Part shown: one piece after another, positions 38,200 to 50,080 of the stretch
How positions within the stretch are numbered: position 1 is the stretch's first letter
How the letters are laid out: each line of letters begins with the position of its first letter
Source: Cherax quadricarinatus
Taxonomy: Eukaryota > Arthropoda > Malacostraca > Decapoda > Parastacidae
Assembly: GCF_038502225.1 (NCBI RefSeq)
Contig: NC_091372.1
Span: 5,730,200 to 5,794,199, forward strand
Length of the DNA: 64,000 nucleotides
Direction: 5' to 3'
The notes under the pieces: model-generated
Database searches by the model: none
What the model was told of the DNA's origin: nothing
What the model saw: only the letters and a program-made list of their open reading frames with translations
Program-made: the position numbers and the translations under genes

Positions 38200-39832
38200 A
38201 CAACAACCATCCAGGGAGGTACTAACTTTGTCATATGACTGTGAATCATAGGTAGTACACTGGTAGACAACAACCATCCAGGGAGGTACTACCTTTGTCA
38301 AGACTGTGAATCATAGGTAGTAGGCTGGTAGACAACAACCATCCAGGGAGGTACTACCTTTGTCAAGACTGTGAATCATAGGTAGTAGGCTGGTAGACAA
38401 CAACCATCCAGGGAGGTACTACCTTTATCAAGACTGTGAATCATAGATAGTAGGCTGGTAGACAACAACCATCCAGGGAGGTACTACCTTTGTCAAGACT
38501 GTGAATCATAGGTAGTAGGCTGGTAGACAAGATAAGATAAGATTTCGTTCGGATTTTTAACCCCGGAGGGTTAGCCACCCAGGATAACCCAAGAAAGTCA
38601 GTGCGTCATCGAGGACTGTCTAACTTATTTCCATTGGGGTCCTTAATCTTGTCCCCCAGGATGCGACCCACACCAGTCGACTAACACCCAGGTACCTATT
38701 TGCTGCTAGGTGAACAGGACAACAGGTGTAAGGAAACGTGTCGAAATGTTCCCACCCGCCGGGAATCGAACCCGGGCCCTCCGTGTGTGAAGCGGGAGCT
38801 TTAGCCACCAGGCCACAACCATCCAGGGAGGTACTACCTTTGTCAAGACTGTGAATCATAGATAGTAGGCTGGTAGACAACAACCATCCAGGGAGGTACT
38901 ACCTTTGTCATATGACTGTGAATCATAGATAGTAGGCTGGTAGACACCAACCATCCAGGGAGGTACTACCTTTGTCATATGACTGTGAATCACAGATAGT
39001 AGGTTGGTAGACAACAACCATCCAGGGAGGTACTACCTTTGTCAAGACTGTGAATCATAGATAGTAGGCTGGTAGACACCAACCATCCAGGGAGGTACTA
39101 CCTTTGTCATATGACTGTGAATCACAGATAGTAGGCTGGTAGACAACAACCATCCAGGGAGGTACTACCTTTGTCAAGACTGTGAATCATAGGTAATAGG
39201 CTGGTAGACAACAACCATCCAGGGAGGTACTACCTTTGTCATATGACTGTGAATCATAGGTAGTAGGCTGGTAGACAACAACCATCCAGGGAGGTACTAC
39301 CTTTGTCATATGACTGTGAATCACAGATAGTAGGCTGGTAGACAACAACCATCCAGGGAGGTACTACCTTTGTCAAGACTGTGAATCATAGATAGTAGGC
39401 TGGTAGACACCAACCATCCAGGGAGGTACTACCTTTGTCATATGACTGTGAATCACAGATAGTAGGCTGGTAGACAACAACCATCCAGGGAGGTACTACC
39501 TTTGTCAAGACTGTGAATCACAGATAGTAGGCTGGTAGACAACAACCATCCAGGGAGGTACTACCTTTGTCATATGACTGTGAATCACAGATAGTAGGCT
39601 GGTAGACAACAACCATCCAGGGAGGTACTACCTTTGTCATATGACTGTGAATCACAGATAGTAGGCTGGTAGACAACAACCATCCAGGGAGGTACTACCT
39701 TTGTCATATGACTGTGAATCACAGATAGTAGGCTGGTAGACAACAACCATCCAGGGAGGTACTACCTTTGTCATATGACTGTGAATCACAGATAGTAGGC
39801 TGGTAGACAACAACCATCCAGGGAGGTACTAC
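38200..39832. repeat. 65/67-bp satellite interrupted by a SINE
   Basis: The unit contains CAACCATCCAGGGAGGTACT, ACCTTTGTCA and GTAGGCTGGTAGACAA. Two forms exist: GTCAAGACTG (65 bp) and GTCATATGACTG (67 bp). About 20 units lie in two blocks, 38200-38530 and 38816-39832. The right-most units are mainly the 67-bp form with ATCACAGATAG. Confidence 0.95.
38531..38815 (-). mobile_element. tRNA-derived SINE inserted in a satellite array
   Basis: On the minus strand it starts TGGCCTGGTGGCTAAAGC (A-box-like) and has a perfect B box in GGGTTCGATTCCCGG. The shared SINE central domain follows (GGTACCTGGGTGTTAGTCGA, GTGGGTCGCATCCTGGG). It differs from subfamily 1 in its 3' half, which reads AAGGACCCCAATGGAAATAA and TGGGTTATCCTGGG and ends in (TTATC)n. 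Left flank GGTAGACAA and right flank CAACCATCC join into an exact satellite unit, so there is no visible target duplication. Confidence 0.85.
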
Positions 39833-40985
39833 ACTTCTGACACATGAATGTGAAACGTAGTGAAGGCAATACAGGGCGGAAGGAGATGCACATTCTTGTG
39901 ACTGCTTATCAAGTTTCGTATACCTTCACAGTCATGCTTCCTGTCTGCCTGTTCAACCAGGCTGTTGCTGCCAGCGGCCATCAGACCTACATAGCCAACC
40001 AGGTTACTGCACTGTTCCTCAGTCTCTTAGGTTCAACTTAGTTACTGTATATCTGTTGTAGCCAGAGGTTCAGTCCATTCTCGAAAATTTATATTTTTAT
40101 TCGGACAGCATACAAGGAAAATTATGTGAGAGAAAACTTATAAATGACAGCATATATCAGTTCTGAAACTTCAACAGCAAACTTATAATTAATCTAAGTA
40201 TATACTGCATTCTTCAATACCGAAGACGTATTTACAACATTATAAACAACTTTAAGCATATTGTAGTGGCTCTGGCAAGAAGCATGAAGCCAGCAGGTGA
40301 TCGAGCAAAAAAAAATAAAAAAAAAAACACTTTACGAGACCTAAAGGTTTTGGTGAGGACGTTGTCCTGGCAACTAGTGGGACTCCAAGAAAAGACTTCA
40401 GGAGCGAAACCAAACATTTTCCGATTCTAATACTTCCACTACCAGCATTACCTCTACCACTACTTCTCCACTTCCTTCTTTCTACCTATCTTTGTCCCGC
40501 CCCTATCCCCTTCTCTTATACATACTGGCGCCCTCATCATCGTGTGTTAGTGCACTTTGTAAATGGTCCAAGTCGGGACGAGACGTCGTCGTAAGCTTCT
40601 CTCTCCTATGTGCGGGTTATTTCTGTATTGTTCCAGTCACGGTAATGTGACGTTTTGTTCTTTATCGAGGTGGTAAAACATAACAAAAGATACGATAGTT
40701 TACCCGGGCTTCAGCAAGGCTTTTGATAAATCTCACAGCGGAAACTGTTACTGAATCATCGCCTCAACGGCCCAGTCTAACACCAAACACCATAAGCTGG
40801 AAAAGAAATATTACATAAAGAAGATTTATTAAGAAACACTTAGGAAAGTGAAGGTATACTTGTAATATATCTGTGATCAGTTTCTTGAGGTGTCCTGCTC
40901 AGACATTGTGAAGTTGTCAATATCGCTGAAAAATAGTCTAATAAAGGAATTCAGATGCAAAATTGGGAGGCCATGAGGAGTTGAC
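39833..40985. other. Non-coding stretch with LINE B tail trace and a fold-back half element
   Basis: At 39945-40005, CTGTTCAACCAGGCTGTTGC resembles LINE B 3' sequence. At 40556-40680, GGTCCAAGTCGGGACGAGACGTCGTCG, TGTGCGGGTTATT and CCAGTCACGGTA match one arm of the fold-back elements at 51533-51709 and 52950-53150. No gene is seen. Confidence 0.55.
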
Positions 40986-41258
40986 TAAGTGGCTGAATCT
41001 TCCTGTTCGTTACCCCGAACATCAAGATGTAAGACCCAGCAAAAGATAGTATACAAAGTGGACCAAGAGCCAGGCTTTGTATACTGAATGCAGGGAGATG
41101 TTAGCTTTACCTCGTAACTTATAAACCTGTGACCGAGGATTTTCAGGCCTCTTCTACCCCGCAGCTTGAGACCTAGCTTGCCTCTTGACCGCGTGTTCAA
41201 CCTAATAATAAAATATGGAGGAACACTGCAGCAGGCCTGTCCAATACTTGAAGTCCTT

Positions 41259-41380
41259 GACTCACGAAATAATAATGACACGATTGCAAACAAACCACAC
41301 CACGGGCGGGGATAGAACCCGCGATCAGAGTCTCAAAACACCAGACGGTCGCGTTAGCCACTGGACCAGCTAGCCACAAT
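41259..41380 (-). mobile_element. tRNA-derived SINE, family 2
   Basis: On the minus strand: GCTGGTCCAGTGGCTAACGC (A-box region), then CGGGTTCTATCCCCGCCC (decayed B box), then GTGGTGTGGTTTGTTTGC and a tail GACACGATTGC... on plus. The copies at 41457 and 49505 share it. It is not a functional tRNA: the acceptor arm does not pair and extra sequence follows the T arm. Confidence 0.75.
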
Positions 41381-41456
41381 AAGATTTGTCTAACTAGGTA
41401 TATTTTTACACCATAGGAAGGTTAGCATAGGCACCACTGTGACCACAAATGCCCAC

Positions 41457-41533
41457 AAACGCGACGGTCTGGAGTTCTGAGACTCTTTGATCGCGGGTTC
41501 TATCCCCACCCGTGGTATGGTTTTTTTTTTTTT
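41457..41533 (+). mobile_element. SINE family 2 fragment with poly-T end
   Basis: It starts at ACGCGACGGTCTGGAG, has GATCGCGGGTTCTATCCCC and ends GTGGTATGG followed by a T run. It lies in inverse orientation to the copy 75 bp upstream. Confidence 0.7.
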
Positions 41534-41787
41534 CTAGAAGTCCTTCATAAATCCAGCCCTTCTCATTCGCATATCCACCCAACTTCTTAAAGGGGACAAT
41601 CCTGGCAGGTTGGAAGACAGAGTAGCTCCCTGGATGGTAGAGTCAGTGTAATTATACCTGGGAGACACCTGACCCTCCCACTTGCGTGCTACATTTCCTC
41701 ATGCTAACCACTTGTATGATGGACACCTCGTTCTCACACCTGCTCTCATGGCTCACTCACCGTCAGAGCTGGATTAAGATTTTGTAG

Positions 41788-42968
41788 ACCCCTGGGCTAC
41801 AGGTACTGTGTGACCCCTGGGCTACAGGTACTGTGACCCCTAGGCTACAGGTACTGTGTGACCCCTGGGCTACAGGTACTGTGTGACCCCTGTGCTACAG
41901 GTACTGTGTGACCCCTAGACTACAGGTACTGTGTGACCCCTGGGCTACAGGTACTGTGACCCCTAGGCTACAGGTACTGTGTGACCCCTAGGCTACAGGT
42001 ACTGTGTGACCCCTGGGCTACAGGTACTGTGTGACCCCTAGGCTACAGGTACTGTGTGGCCCCTGGGCTACAGGTAGTGTGTGACCCCTGGGCTAAAGGT
42101 ACTGTGTGACCCCTGGGCTACAGGTACTGTGTGACCCCTGGGCTACAGGTACTGTGTGACCCCTGGGCTACAGGTACTGTGTGACCCCTGGGCTACAGGT
42201 ACTGTGTGACCCCTGGGCTACAGGTACTGTGTGACCCCTGGGCTACAGGTAGTGTGTGACCCCTGGGCTACAGGTAGTGTGTGATCCCTGGGCTACAGGT
42301 ACTGTGTGACCCCTGGGCTACAGGTAGTGTGTGAGCCCTGGGCTACAGGTACTGTGTGACCCCTGGGCTACAGGTAGTGTGTGACCCCTGGGCTACAGGT
42401 ACTGTGTGGCCCCTGGGCTACAGGTAGTGTGTGGCCCCTGGGCTACAGGTAGTGTGGCCCCTGGGCTACAGGTACTGTGTGGCCCCTGGGCTACAGGTAC
42501 TGTGTGACCCCTGGGCTACAGGTACTGTGTGACCCCTGGGCTACAGGTACTGTGTGACCCCTGGGCTACAGGTACTGTGTGGCCCCTGGGCTACAGGTAC
42601 TGTGTGGCCCCTGGGCTACAGGTACTGTGTGGCCCCTGGGCTACAGGTACTGTGTGGCCCCTGGGCTACAGGTACTGTGTGGTCCCTGGGCTACAGGTAC
42701 TGTGTGGTCCCTGGGCTACAGGTACTGTGTGGCCCCTGGGCTACAGGTACTGTGTGGCCCCTGGGCTACAGGTACTGTTTGGCCCCTGGGCTACAGGTAC
42801 TGTTTGGCCCCTGGGCTACAGGTACTGTTTGGCCCCTGGGCTACAGGTACTGTTTGGCCCCTGGGCTACAGGTACTGTTTGGCCCCTGGGCTACAGGTAC
42901 TGTGTGGCCCCTGGGCTACAGGTACTGTGGGGCCCCTGGGCTACAGGTACTGTGTGGCCCCTGGACTA
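41788..42968. repeat. 25-bp minisatellite, about 46 copies
   Basis: The unit contains GGGCTACAGGTACTGTGTG and then ACCCCT or GCCCCT. There is a left-to-right gradient: GACCCC units on the left, GGCCCC on the right, and a TTTGGCCCC block at 42770-42890. All three plus frames are open over the right half because 25 bp cycles the frame without a stop. Confidence 0.95.
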
Positions 42969-43007
42969 CACACACACGTGCACACACACACACACACACA
43001 TATATAT
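42969..43007. repeat. (CA)n-(TA)n microsatellite
   Basis: A short CA run passes into TATATAT immediately before the TIR element. Confidence 0.9.
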
Positions 43008-43303
43008 GTCGTGCCGAATATGTAAAACTTGCGATTTTGGCTTAAATAGCAACGCTCATCTTGCCAAATAAGACAAGTGAAAATTTGTATATGCAATAAT
43101 TTCGCAAAAATCATTCTGAACATAACGAAAAAATATTTCATTGTGTTTGTTTATTATTAAATTATTGTAAACTTACCTAAAATATATTTAGTTGGATTAG
43201 GCTAAATTAAATTGCGCTTGTTATAATAAGGTTAGGTAAATTTTCTAAGATTCTATTGGAGCAAAATTATTAATTTTTACATTAACATAAATGAAAAAAT
43301 ATA
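43008..43303 (+). mobile_element. TIR element (MITE-like), copy 2, 3'-truncated
   Basis: It starts with GTCGTGCCGAATATGTAAAA and follows the family interior up to AATGAAAAAATATATC, where unrelated sequence begins. The last ~85 bp and the right TIR are absent. Confidence 0.85.
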
Positions 43304-43412
43304 TCACCACTACTACTACTTCCAGTTCTAGCACTCCTGTCCCCCGCCTCTCTCCTATATATTCTGGCTTCCTTTTGCGCCTCTCTCTGACTAGGGAGAG
43401 GGAGAATGAGTG

Positions 43413-43677
43413 GAAATCTTCAACTCAAGCACTTTCACACTTCTCCGTGCGTCATCAGGAGCTATGCAATATGTAAATGACAACAGGAGGAACGAGGGAA
43501 AGTTTACTCAGATTAATGCAGGGCGGTGACACCAGGTGAAGCTTCTCTCAGCTGGTGTCATCGTCCTCCTCTACTCTGACAAACTTTCTCTCATTTCCCC
43601 TGTTGCTACTCTTGCAACATCGCACAGCTCCTGATGACGCACAGAGAAGTGTGAAAGTACTTGAGCTGAAAATTTCC
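43413..43677. mobile_element. Fold-back element with CTGATGA-hairpin-GAAA arms
   Basis: The left arm (43413-43470, minus) and the right arm (43624-43677, plus) are inverted copies around CTCCTGATGACGCAC and AAGTGTGAAAGT. Both arms contain CTGATGA, one extra base, a GCAC/GTGT stem and GAAA. About 150 bp lie between them. A (TA)n tract follows shortly after, at 43725. Confidence 0.75.
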
Positions 43678-43720
43678 ATCCCCCGTGGCTTATCATGCAT
43701 TGTTAAGATCGCCTGTGATT

Positions 43721-43724
<4 letters not shown>

Positions 43725-43792
<68 letters not shown>
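43725..43792. repeat. (TA)n microsatellite
   Basis: About 34 TA dinucleotides. Confidence 0.95.
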
Positions 43793-43795
<3 letters not shown>

Positions 43796-44526
43796 GCCCC
43801 CCACACAATAACATGTTTATGAGGATGGTTGTGGTGTGGAGGAATCATAGGTCAACAGGTGACCCACCACCACTATCAATATCTTCACTAACATCAATAT
43901 ATACACTCCACAATATATACACGCTATACTCTGTGCTGCACGCCACTCTCTCATTGACCTACTTGTACTTGCAAGGAGGAGGTGAATGGGCTCAAGCTCT
44001 TGTGCCTGCCTCTTCAAGAGAGGAAGCGACTTTATGCTGAAGGACTTTTGATAAAACGAATTAGCTCTACCCTCTCTCTTCTTACAGGTGATTATCGCCC
44101 ATTTCCAAGGCGATGCATAACCCCTACGTATTTAGTGCTTTATATTCAATATAATAACAGTAAGCATGGTTCAGCCTCTTCATTTCCCTCTTCAAGAAGA
44201 AACTTCATAGAGACAGAGTTAACTGCTGATGAGCCAGGCTGTGGTGCATATGTTAGTCTGCCGCCGCATCTTCTGGGACCTGACTGTTGGTACAGTGACC
44301 TCTGATGAGTTCCCAGAGTTTTTCTACTCCCGGAGCCCGGCCATGGGCCAGGCTCATCACATCGAAGACACTTAAAAGCCAAATAATTTCCTTTTATATG
44401 AAGAATGGGTGTTTAAAATCTTGGTCCCTTTACACTTCTTGAGCTACAGTAGTGCAAAGTTAAGTATAACCTGTTACCATCAGAAGAGAAAAGTAGTAAT
44501 TCTACTGGAACAAATTAGTTAGGTCA
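43793..44526. other. Non-coding stretch with a short LINE B-type module
   Basis: No gene is recognised. At 44300-44365 (minus) there is a GAGCCTGGCCCATGGCCGGG module with AGTAGAAAAACTCTGGGAAC. It recurs inside the LINE A fragment at 12785-12842 and at the end of LINE B copies near 51830 and 60505. Confidence 0.5.
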
Positions 44527-45155
44527 AACTTACACCCACCCATTACATGTTAGGTAGGTCCTACTAACACCTACCCATTACATGTTAGGTAGGTCCTACT
44601 AACACCTACCCATTACATGTTAGGTAGGTCCTACTAACACCTACCCATTACATGTTAGGTAGGTCCTACTAACACCTACCCATTACATGTTAGGTAGGTC
44701 CTACTAACACCTACCCATTACATGTTAGGTAGGTCCTACTAACACCTACCCATTACATGTTAGGTAGGTCCTACTAACACCTACCCATTACATGTTAGGT
44801 AGGTCCTACTAACACCTACCCATTACATGTTAGGTAGGTCCTACTAACACCTACCCATTACATGTTAGGTAGGTCCTACTAACACCTACCCATTACATGT
44901 TAGGTAGGTCCTACTAACACCTACCCATTACATGTTAGGTAGGTCCTACTAACACCTACCCATTACATGTTAGGTAGGTCCTACTAACACCTACCCATTA
45001 CATGTTAGGTAGGTCCTACTAACACCTACCCATTACATGTTAGGTAGGTCCTACTAACACCTACCCATTACATGTTAGGTAGGTCCTACTAACACCTACC
45101 CATTACATGTTAGGTAGGTCCTACTAACACCTACCCATTACATGTTAGGTACGTT
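44527..45155. repeat. 35-bp minisatellite, about 18 near-identical copies
   Basis: The unit contains CCTACTAACACCTACCCATT and ACATGTTAGGTAGGT. Interior units appear identical; only the first (TTACACCC) and last (ACGTTCTAATTAC) differ. ACCTACC and GGTAGGT form an inverted repeat with a short loop in each unit. Confidence 0.96.
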
Positions 45156-45382
45156 CTAATTACACTCACATAGTTGTCTAACCTATATTTAAAGGACTGT
45201 AGAGCATGAGTTTCACTGAGGCTACATATGGTTCCAGGGTTGGTCTAGTGCTCCATGGCCTGGCACTTCGTGCCTATCATCTGCAACTACTGCCAGATCA
45301 CAGCTTTCCCTATGTTTTCTAAATCTAAATCAAGTTAAACGCATATCTTAGGAGTTTAGTCTTAGTGATAGTATGGTACACT
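45156..45382. other. Non-coding spacer
   Basis: Nothing is recognised. Confidence 0.35.
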
Positions 45383-45475
45383 GTCGTTCCGAATAGATAA
45401 AATTGGTCAATTAGCAAGAACTCATATAAAATTAGCAAGAAATCATAATATTAAGTCCTTTTTATTCGGCACGAC
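45383..45475 (-). mobile_element. 93-bp deletion derivative of the TIR element
   Basis: The left end GTCGTTCCGAATAGATAAAA and right end ATTCGGCACGAC are both family termini. Between them is only the reverse-complemented last ~60 bp (GGTCAATTAGCAAGAACTCA...TTAAGTCCTT). It sits 8 bp from the next full copy, head to head, with only ATATGTAT between. Confidence 0.8.
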
Positions 45476-45483
45476 ATATGTAT

Positions 45484-46366
<883 letters not shown>

Positions 46367-46438
<72 letters not shown>
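46367..46438. repeat. (TA)n microsatellite
   Basis: About 36 TA dinucleotides follow TIR copy 4. Confidence 0.95.
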
Positions 46439-46440
<2 letters not shown>

Positions 46441-46499
46441 CTATTTCAGTGATCCTTTGTTAACGTTAGTGAAGGCCACCTCTACGTCTGATAACCTAG

Positions 46500-46745
46500 A
46501 TTCACTGAAGTAGGTACGGAGGTAGGTAGGTAGGTATGTGGGTGGGTGGCTGGGTAGGTAGGTTGTTGGGTAGGTAGGTTGTTGGGTAGGTAGGTTGTTA
46601 GGTAGGTAGGCAGATTGTTAGGTAGGTAAGTTGTTAGGTAGATAGGTTGTTAGGTAGGTAGGTTGTTAGGTAGGTAGGCAGATTGTTAGGTAGGTAGATT
46701 GTTAGGTAGGTAGGTTGCTAGGTAGGTGTTAGGTAGGTAGGCAAG
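46500..46745. repeat. GGTA-based minisatellite
   Basis: Units of GTAGGTAGGTTGTTAG with variable GGTA number. It resembles, but is not, the arthropod telomere repeat TTAGG. Confidence 0.85.
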
Positions 46746-46764
46746 TGTTTGTGTGTGTATGTGC

Positions 46765-47047
46765 ACTCATCTAGCTGTACTCACCTAGTTGTGGTTGCAG
46801 GGGTCGATTCACAGCTCCTGGTCTCGCCTCTTTACTGGTCGCTACTAGGTCACTCTCCCTGCTCCATGAGCTTTAACATACCTCTTAAAGCTATGTATAG
46901 ATCCTGCCTCCACTATATCACTCTCCAGATTGTTCCACTTCCTGACAACTCTGTAACTGAAGAAATACTTCCTAACATCCCTGTGACTCATACGAGTCTT
47001 CAAGTTCCAATTGTTACCCCTTGTTGCTGTGTCCCATCTCTGGAACA

Positions 47048-47050
<3 letters not shown>
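46765..47050 (-). pseudogene. LINE family A C-terminal and 3'-end fragment
   Basis: The minus-strand frame reads MFQRWDTATRGNNWNLKTRM, SHRDVRKYFFSYRVVRKWNN, LESDIVEAGSIHSF and ends GRVT-stop, the same terminus as the copy at 10148. About 68 codons remain. A (GT)n tract cuts off the upstream part exactly as at 10785. Confidence 0.8.

Positions 47051-47118
<68 letters not shown>
47051..47118. repeat. (GT)n microsatellite
   Basis: It lies between two LINE A fragments in the same orientation. Confidence 0.95.
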
Positions 47119-47119
<1 letters not shown>

Positions 47120-47295
47120 ACCTATTTGTATTTATTTGTGGTTGCAGGTTGTCTAGTCACGGCTCCTGGCCCCGCCTCTTATTAAAACTATATATGGATC
47201 TTGCCTTCACTACATCACTCTCCAGATTGTTTCACTTCCTGACAACTCTATGACTGAAGAAATACTTCCTAATATCCCTGTGACTCATCTGAGTG
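47119..47295 (-). mobile_element. Second LINE A 3'-end fragment
   Basis: It repeats the LINE A 3' text (GTTGCAGGTTGTCTAGTCAC, GGCCCCGCCTCTT, ACATCACTCTCCAGATTG) next to the previous copy. A (GT)n-(GA)n tract to 47350 cuts it off again. Confidence 0.7.
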
Positions 47296-47304
47296 TGTGT
47301 GTGT

Positions 47305-47350
<46 letters not shown>
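47293..47350. repeat. (GT)n-(GA)n microsatellite
   Basis: A short GT run followed by GA with one AAGA interruption. Confidence 0.9.
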
Positions 47351-47353
<3 letters not shown>

Positions 47354-47606
47354 GGTGCCAGCATGGAGCCAACACCTGGCACTGCATATGAAGAACTTAG
47401 ACAAGATTCATGAATTCACATTACAAGGGAGGAGGCGCGGGGATACAATCCAGATATACAAAGTACCCAGAAGACTAGAGAGGATAGAAACAGTGGAGTC
47501 TCAATATTAGTGCCACTGAAATTTTAAGTGTACCATGTACAACAATAAGTTAATAAATAACATACATGTTCAGTACTTGGGTATCTTTACCATATTGTGT
47601 CCCGAA

Positions 47607-47920
47607 GCTTGATCGCTAGCGCAGTCACCTCACACATTGAGGTCCGGGGATCGAGACCCCCCGGTACGGCTGGAAAACATTAGCACCTGTTTCCGTAAGA
47701 CACCCGCTGTCCCTGTTCACCCATCAGCAAAATGGGTACCTGGGTGTTAATGGACTGGTGTGGGTCGCATCCTGGGACAAAATTGACCTAATTTGCGGGA
47801 AATGTTCAGCATAACAAGTGACTTTCTATATAGTAGTATGTGACTGATGTCAACTATGGTGTGTATACCTTGTACATGTACTGGTAGTAGATAAAGATGT
47901 TATTATAAAATGTTCAGCCT
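47607..47920 (+). mobile_element. tRNA-derived SINE, subfamily 1
   Basis: The head TAGCGCAGTCACC and GGGGATCGAGACCCC resemble the A and B box of a tRNA. The central domain (GGTACCTGGGTGTTAATGGA, GTGGGTCGCATCCTGGG) and the 3' body (ACTTTCTATATAGTAGTATG, CCTTGTACATGTACTGG) match 2622-2968 and 54610-54938. The end is ATAAAGATGTTATTA. Confidence 0.8.
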
Positions 47921-48100
47921 GTGCAGCAGGCTTCTTCAAGCAAGTACAGACAAATATAACCTTGTAGACCAGAGATTCTCAACTTTTCCTCCATCATTAA
48001 CCCCCTCGGCTTCATGTATTTCTACATTTACCCCCCTTACTTTCATTAAAAAAAACTGTGAAAAGAAATAATTATGAATTAGTCATGTGACTAGTAATAA

Positions 48101-48154
<54 letters not shown>
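48101..48154. repeat. (CA)n microsatellite
   Basis: About 27 CA dinucleotides. Confidence 0.95.
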
Positions 48155-48157
<3 letters not shown>

Positions 48158-48229
48158 TCTTAGCATTCTCATTCTCTCTCTCTCTCCTGGTTGAGAATCA
48201 CTAGTGAAGACCATATATAACGTAGCCTA

Positions 48230-48395
48230 ATTTTGAGGTTATCAGTCCCTTAGCTTACCACCTCCTACCAAGGATACGAGACTGATCACTTCGAGACTAC
48301 TATTCTGTTACATTCGCCTGTATTCGACTGAAGAAGCAGGTGAAACGTTTCCACAGATATCCAAGTGCTGCGTGTGTGTCTTTATTAATGATGCC
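48230..48395 (+). mobile_element. Single full-length fold-back family arm
   Basis: It has TTTGAGGTTATCAGTCCC, GACTGATCAC, CTGTATTCGACTGAAGAAGC, a short hairpin, GTGAAACGTTTCCAC and a CCAAGTGCTGCGTGTGTG tail. The order is the same as in the arm at 59640-59800. Confidence 0.7.
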
Positions 48396-48406
48396 TTGTG
48401 AGAGGT

Positions 48407-48515
48407 TAGATAAGGTTTGTCAGGGAACAGGACAAGTGTTTCCTCACACAAATGGAACTTCTGGTCATCTGACCGAGATCTTCCACTGGCTTATTACTCC
48501 ACCCCTTTAAAAAAA
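48407..48515 (+). repeat. Dispersed repeat shared with 6255-6385
   Basis: GGACAAGTGTTTCCT and GGTCATCTGACCGAG are conserved between the two copies. The class is unknown to me. Confidence 0.55.
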
Positions 48516-48949
48516 TTATGATTATAACCATTAGATATATTAAAGCAACTGTAAATAAGTTCCTCTTGTGAGTTCCTGACCAGCAGGACTGTGTTACCTG
48601 CGGTGAACTGCCCGCTACTTGCACAAATAGCCTGACTGCTCAGGCCAGCAACGAGGAAAAACAGTTCCAGGAACGGGCAGCGAGGACAATGACCCTCCCA
48701 CACTCAAACAATCACCAGGTAGTCAACAGAGTTTTGACAAATGGTTAACACAGCTTCCTGGTGATAATTAAGAGACGTGTTCAATACATGCGTCTTTTCA
48801 TTGCCAGCGATACACTAATACAACAACACCTGCTGATGTATAAACAAACCTCCCCGTGGTGTGCTGGTGTCTCATACAAGATCAACAATCCTTAATACAT
48901 ATGTATGATGAGAGAGAGCGTAGCAGTAGTAACCTGACTGGTTGTACAT

Positions 48950-49215
48950 ATTTGGTATACAATACCGAGATGAACAATCAGACACATGTGCAACATCTGG
49001 GTATCTTTATTGTAGACGTTTCGCCCTCCATCTGAAGCACTGGCAGTGCTTCACATTCTTCACCAACTCCCAGACTGCGGGACTGATTACCTTATCTTCT
49101 GTACATATTTCTACTGTCTTCCAATTATGTCCTTGAATTTGTATTGATAAAGCCACTGGATGGCGAAACGTCTACAACAAAGATACCCAGATGTTGCACC
49201 TGTGTGTAACTGTTC
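48950..49215. mobile_element. Fold-back element, two arms
   Basis: Left arm (about 48980-49050, minus) and right arm (about 49145-49205, plus) are inverted. Both carry GATGG-(AG)GGCGAAACGTCTACAA, ATAAAGATACCCAGATGTTG or its equivalent, and CACATGTGTC/CACCTGTGTG. The spacer contains GGGACTGATTACC, the family middle segment. Confidence 0.75.
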
Positions 49216-49319
49216 ATCACACCAGAGTGGGACCAGGCGGGTGCCTGGGATGCTTCCAACACTCATCTGATGCAACTAAAGTATGGTGAAGTCTATGACT
49301 AATAAATACACACGTACAC

Positions 49320-49410
49320 CAAAAGGAAACTTTGTTATTGCGATGTTTCATTTACATGAGGCTTCATAAAGCATGTGAAACGTCGTACTAATTAATCGTC
49401 TCCTTTAGCT
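49320..49410. mobile_element. Diverged fold-back element
   Basis: ATTGCGATGTTTCATTTACATGAGGCTTC pairs imperfectly with GAAGC...CATGTGAAACGTCG across a short spacer. Confidence 0.5.
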
Positions 49411-49504
49411 ATGTCTACTGTATTAAACTTCAGCATAGGCACCATAGTGGTACCTATGGTAACCTCCCTATGGAGTATAAATATACCTAGTTGTATGACT
49501 CTTA

Positions 49505-49597
49505 TTGTGACCAGCTGGCCCAGTGGCTAACGCGTCGGTCTGGAGTTTTACGGCTCACTAGCCGCGAGTTCCATCCCCACCCGTACCGTGGTTTATC
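49505..49597 (+). mobile_element. tRNA-derived SINE, family 2
   Basis: GCTGGCCCAGTGGCTAACGC is followed by CGGTCTGGAG, GCGAGTTCCATCCCC and GTACCGTGGTTT. It has the tRNA-like head of SINE 2 but no long tail. Confidence 0.65.
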
Positions 49598-49819
49598 GTT
49601 TATCAAGGCTCAGGAGCTGAGCACTTCTCTACTTCTTCAACTGTCTCCAGTATTAACATCACCTCTTTATTCGACTGAGGAAATTTGCTGCTTAGACGAA
49701 AGGTTTCGGAAATGAAGATACTAATTAGTCAGTATCGAATACCATGATATGATACACAGCTTCAAGAACAGATATGATAAGGACCAAGTGGACAGAAATC
49801 AGTGATGTCTATCAAAATA

Positions 49820-49888
49820 TTCTAAGAGGCGGGACCAACAGCTGAATCTCGACCCCTACAAGCACAATTCAGTGAGTACAACTGGGAG

Positions 49889-49955
<67 letters not shown>

Positions 49956-50080
49956 TAAAGCTCTTGGAGCAGGTAGAGTGGACCTAGTAGCGACCAGTGA
50001 AGAGGCGAGGTCAGGAGCTGTGACTCGACCCCTGCAGCCACAAATAGGTGAGTACACGTACACACACACACACAGGTCGA
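49820..50080 (+). mobile_element. Two LINE A 3'-end fragments separated by (CA)n
   Basis: The first (49825-49890) and second (49953-50058) both end GTGAGTAC before CA repeats. The second contains GATAAAGCTCTTGGAGCAGG and GACCTAGTAGCGACCAGTGA. The (CA)n tract is 49893-49952, and a shorter one follows at 50059-50075. Confidence 0.75.

Noticed and set aside
38745..38815. Functional tRNA gene
   Set aside because: The B box is perfect, but the segment continues into a SINE central domain shared by other copies and lacks a pairing acceptor arm.
41259..41380. Functional tRNA gene
   Set aside because: The tRNA-like boxes belong to a SINE head present in several decayed copies.
46500..46745. Telomeric TTAGG repeat
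   Set aside because: The unit is GTAGGTAGGTTGTTAG-like; there is no run of TTAGG.
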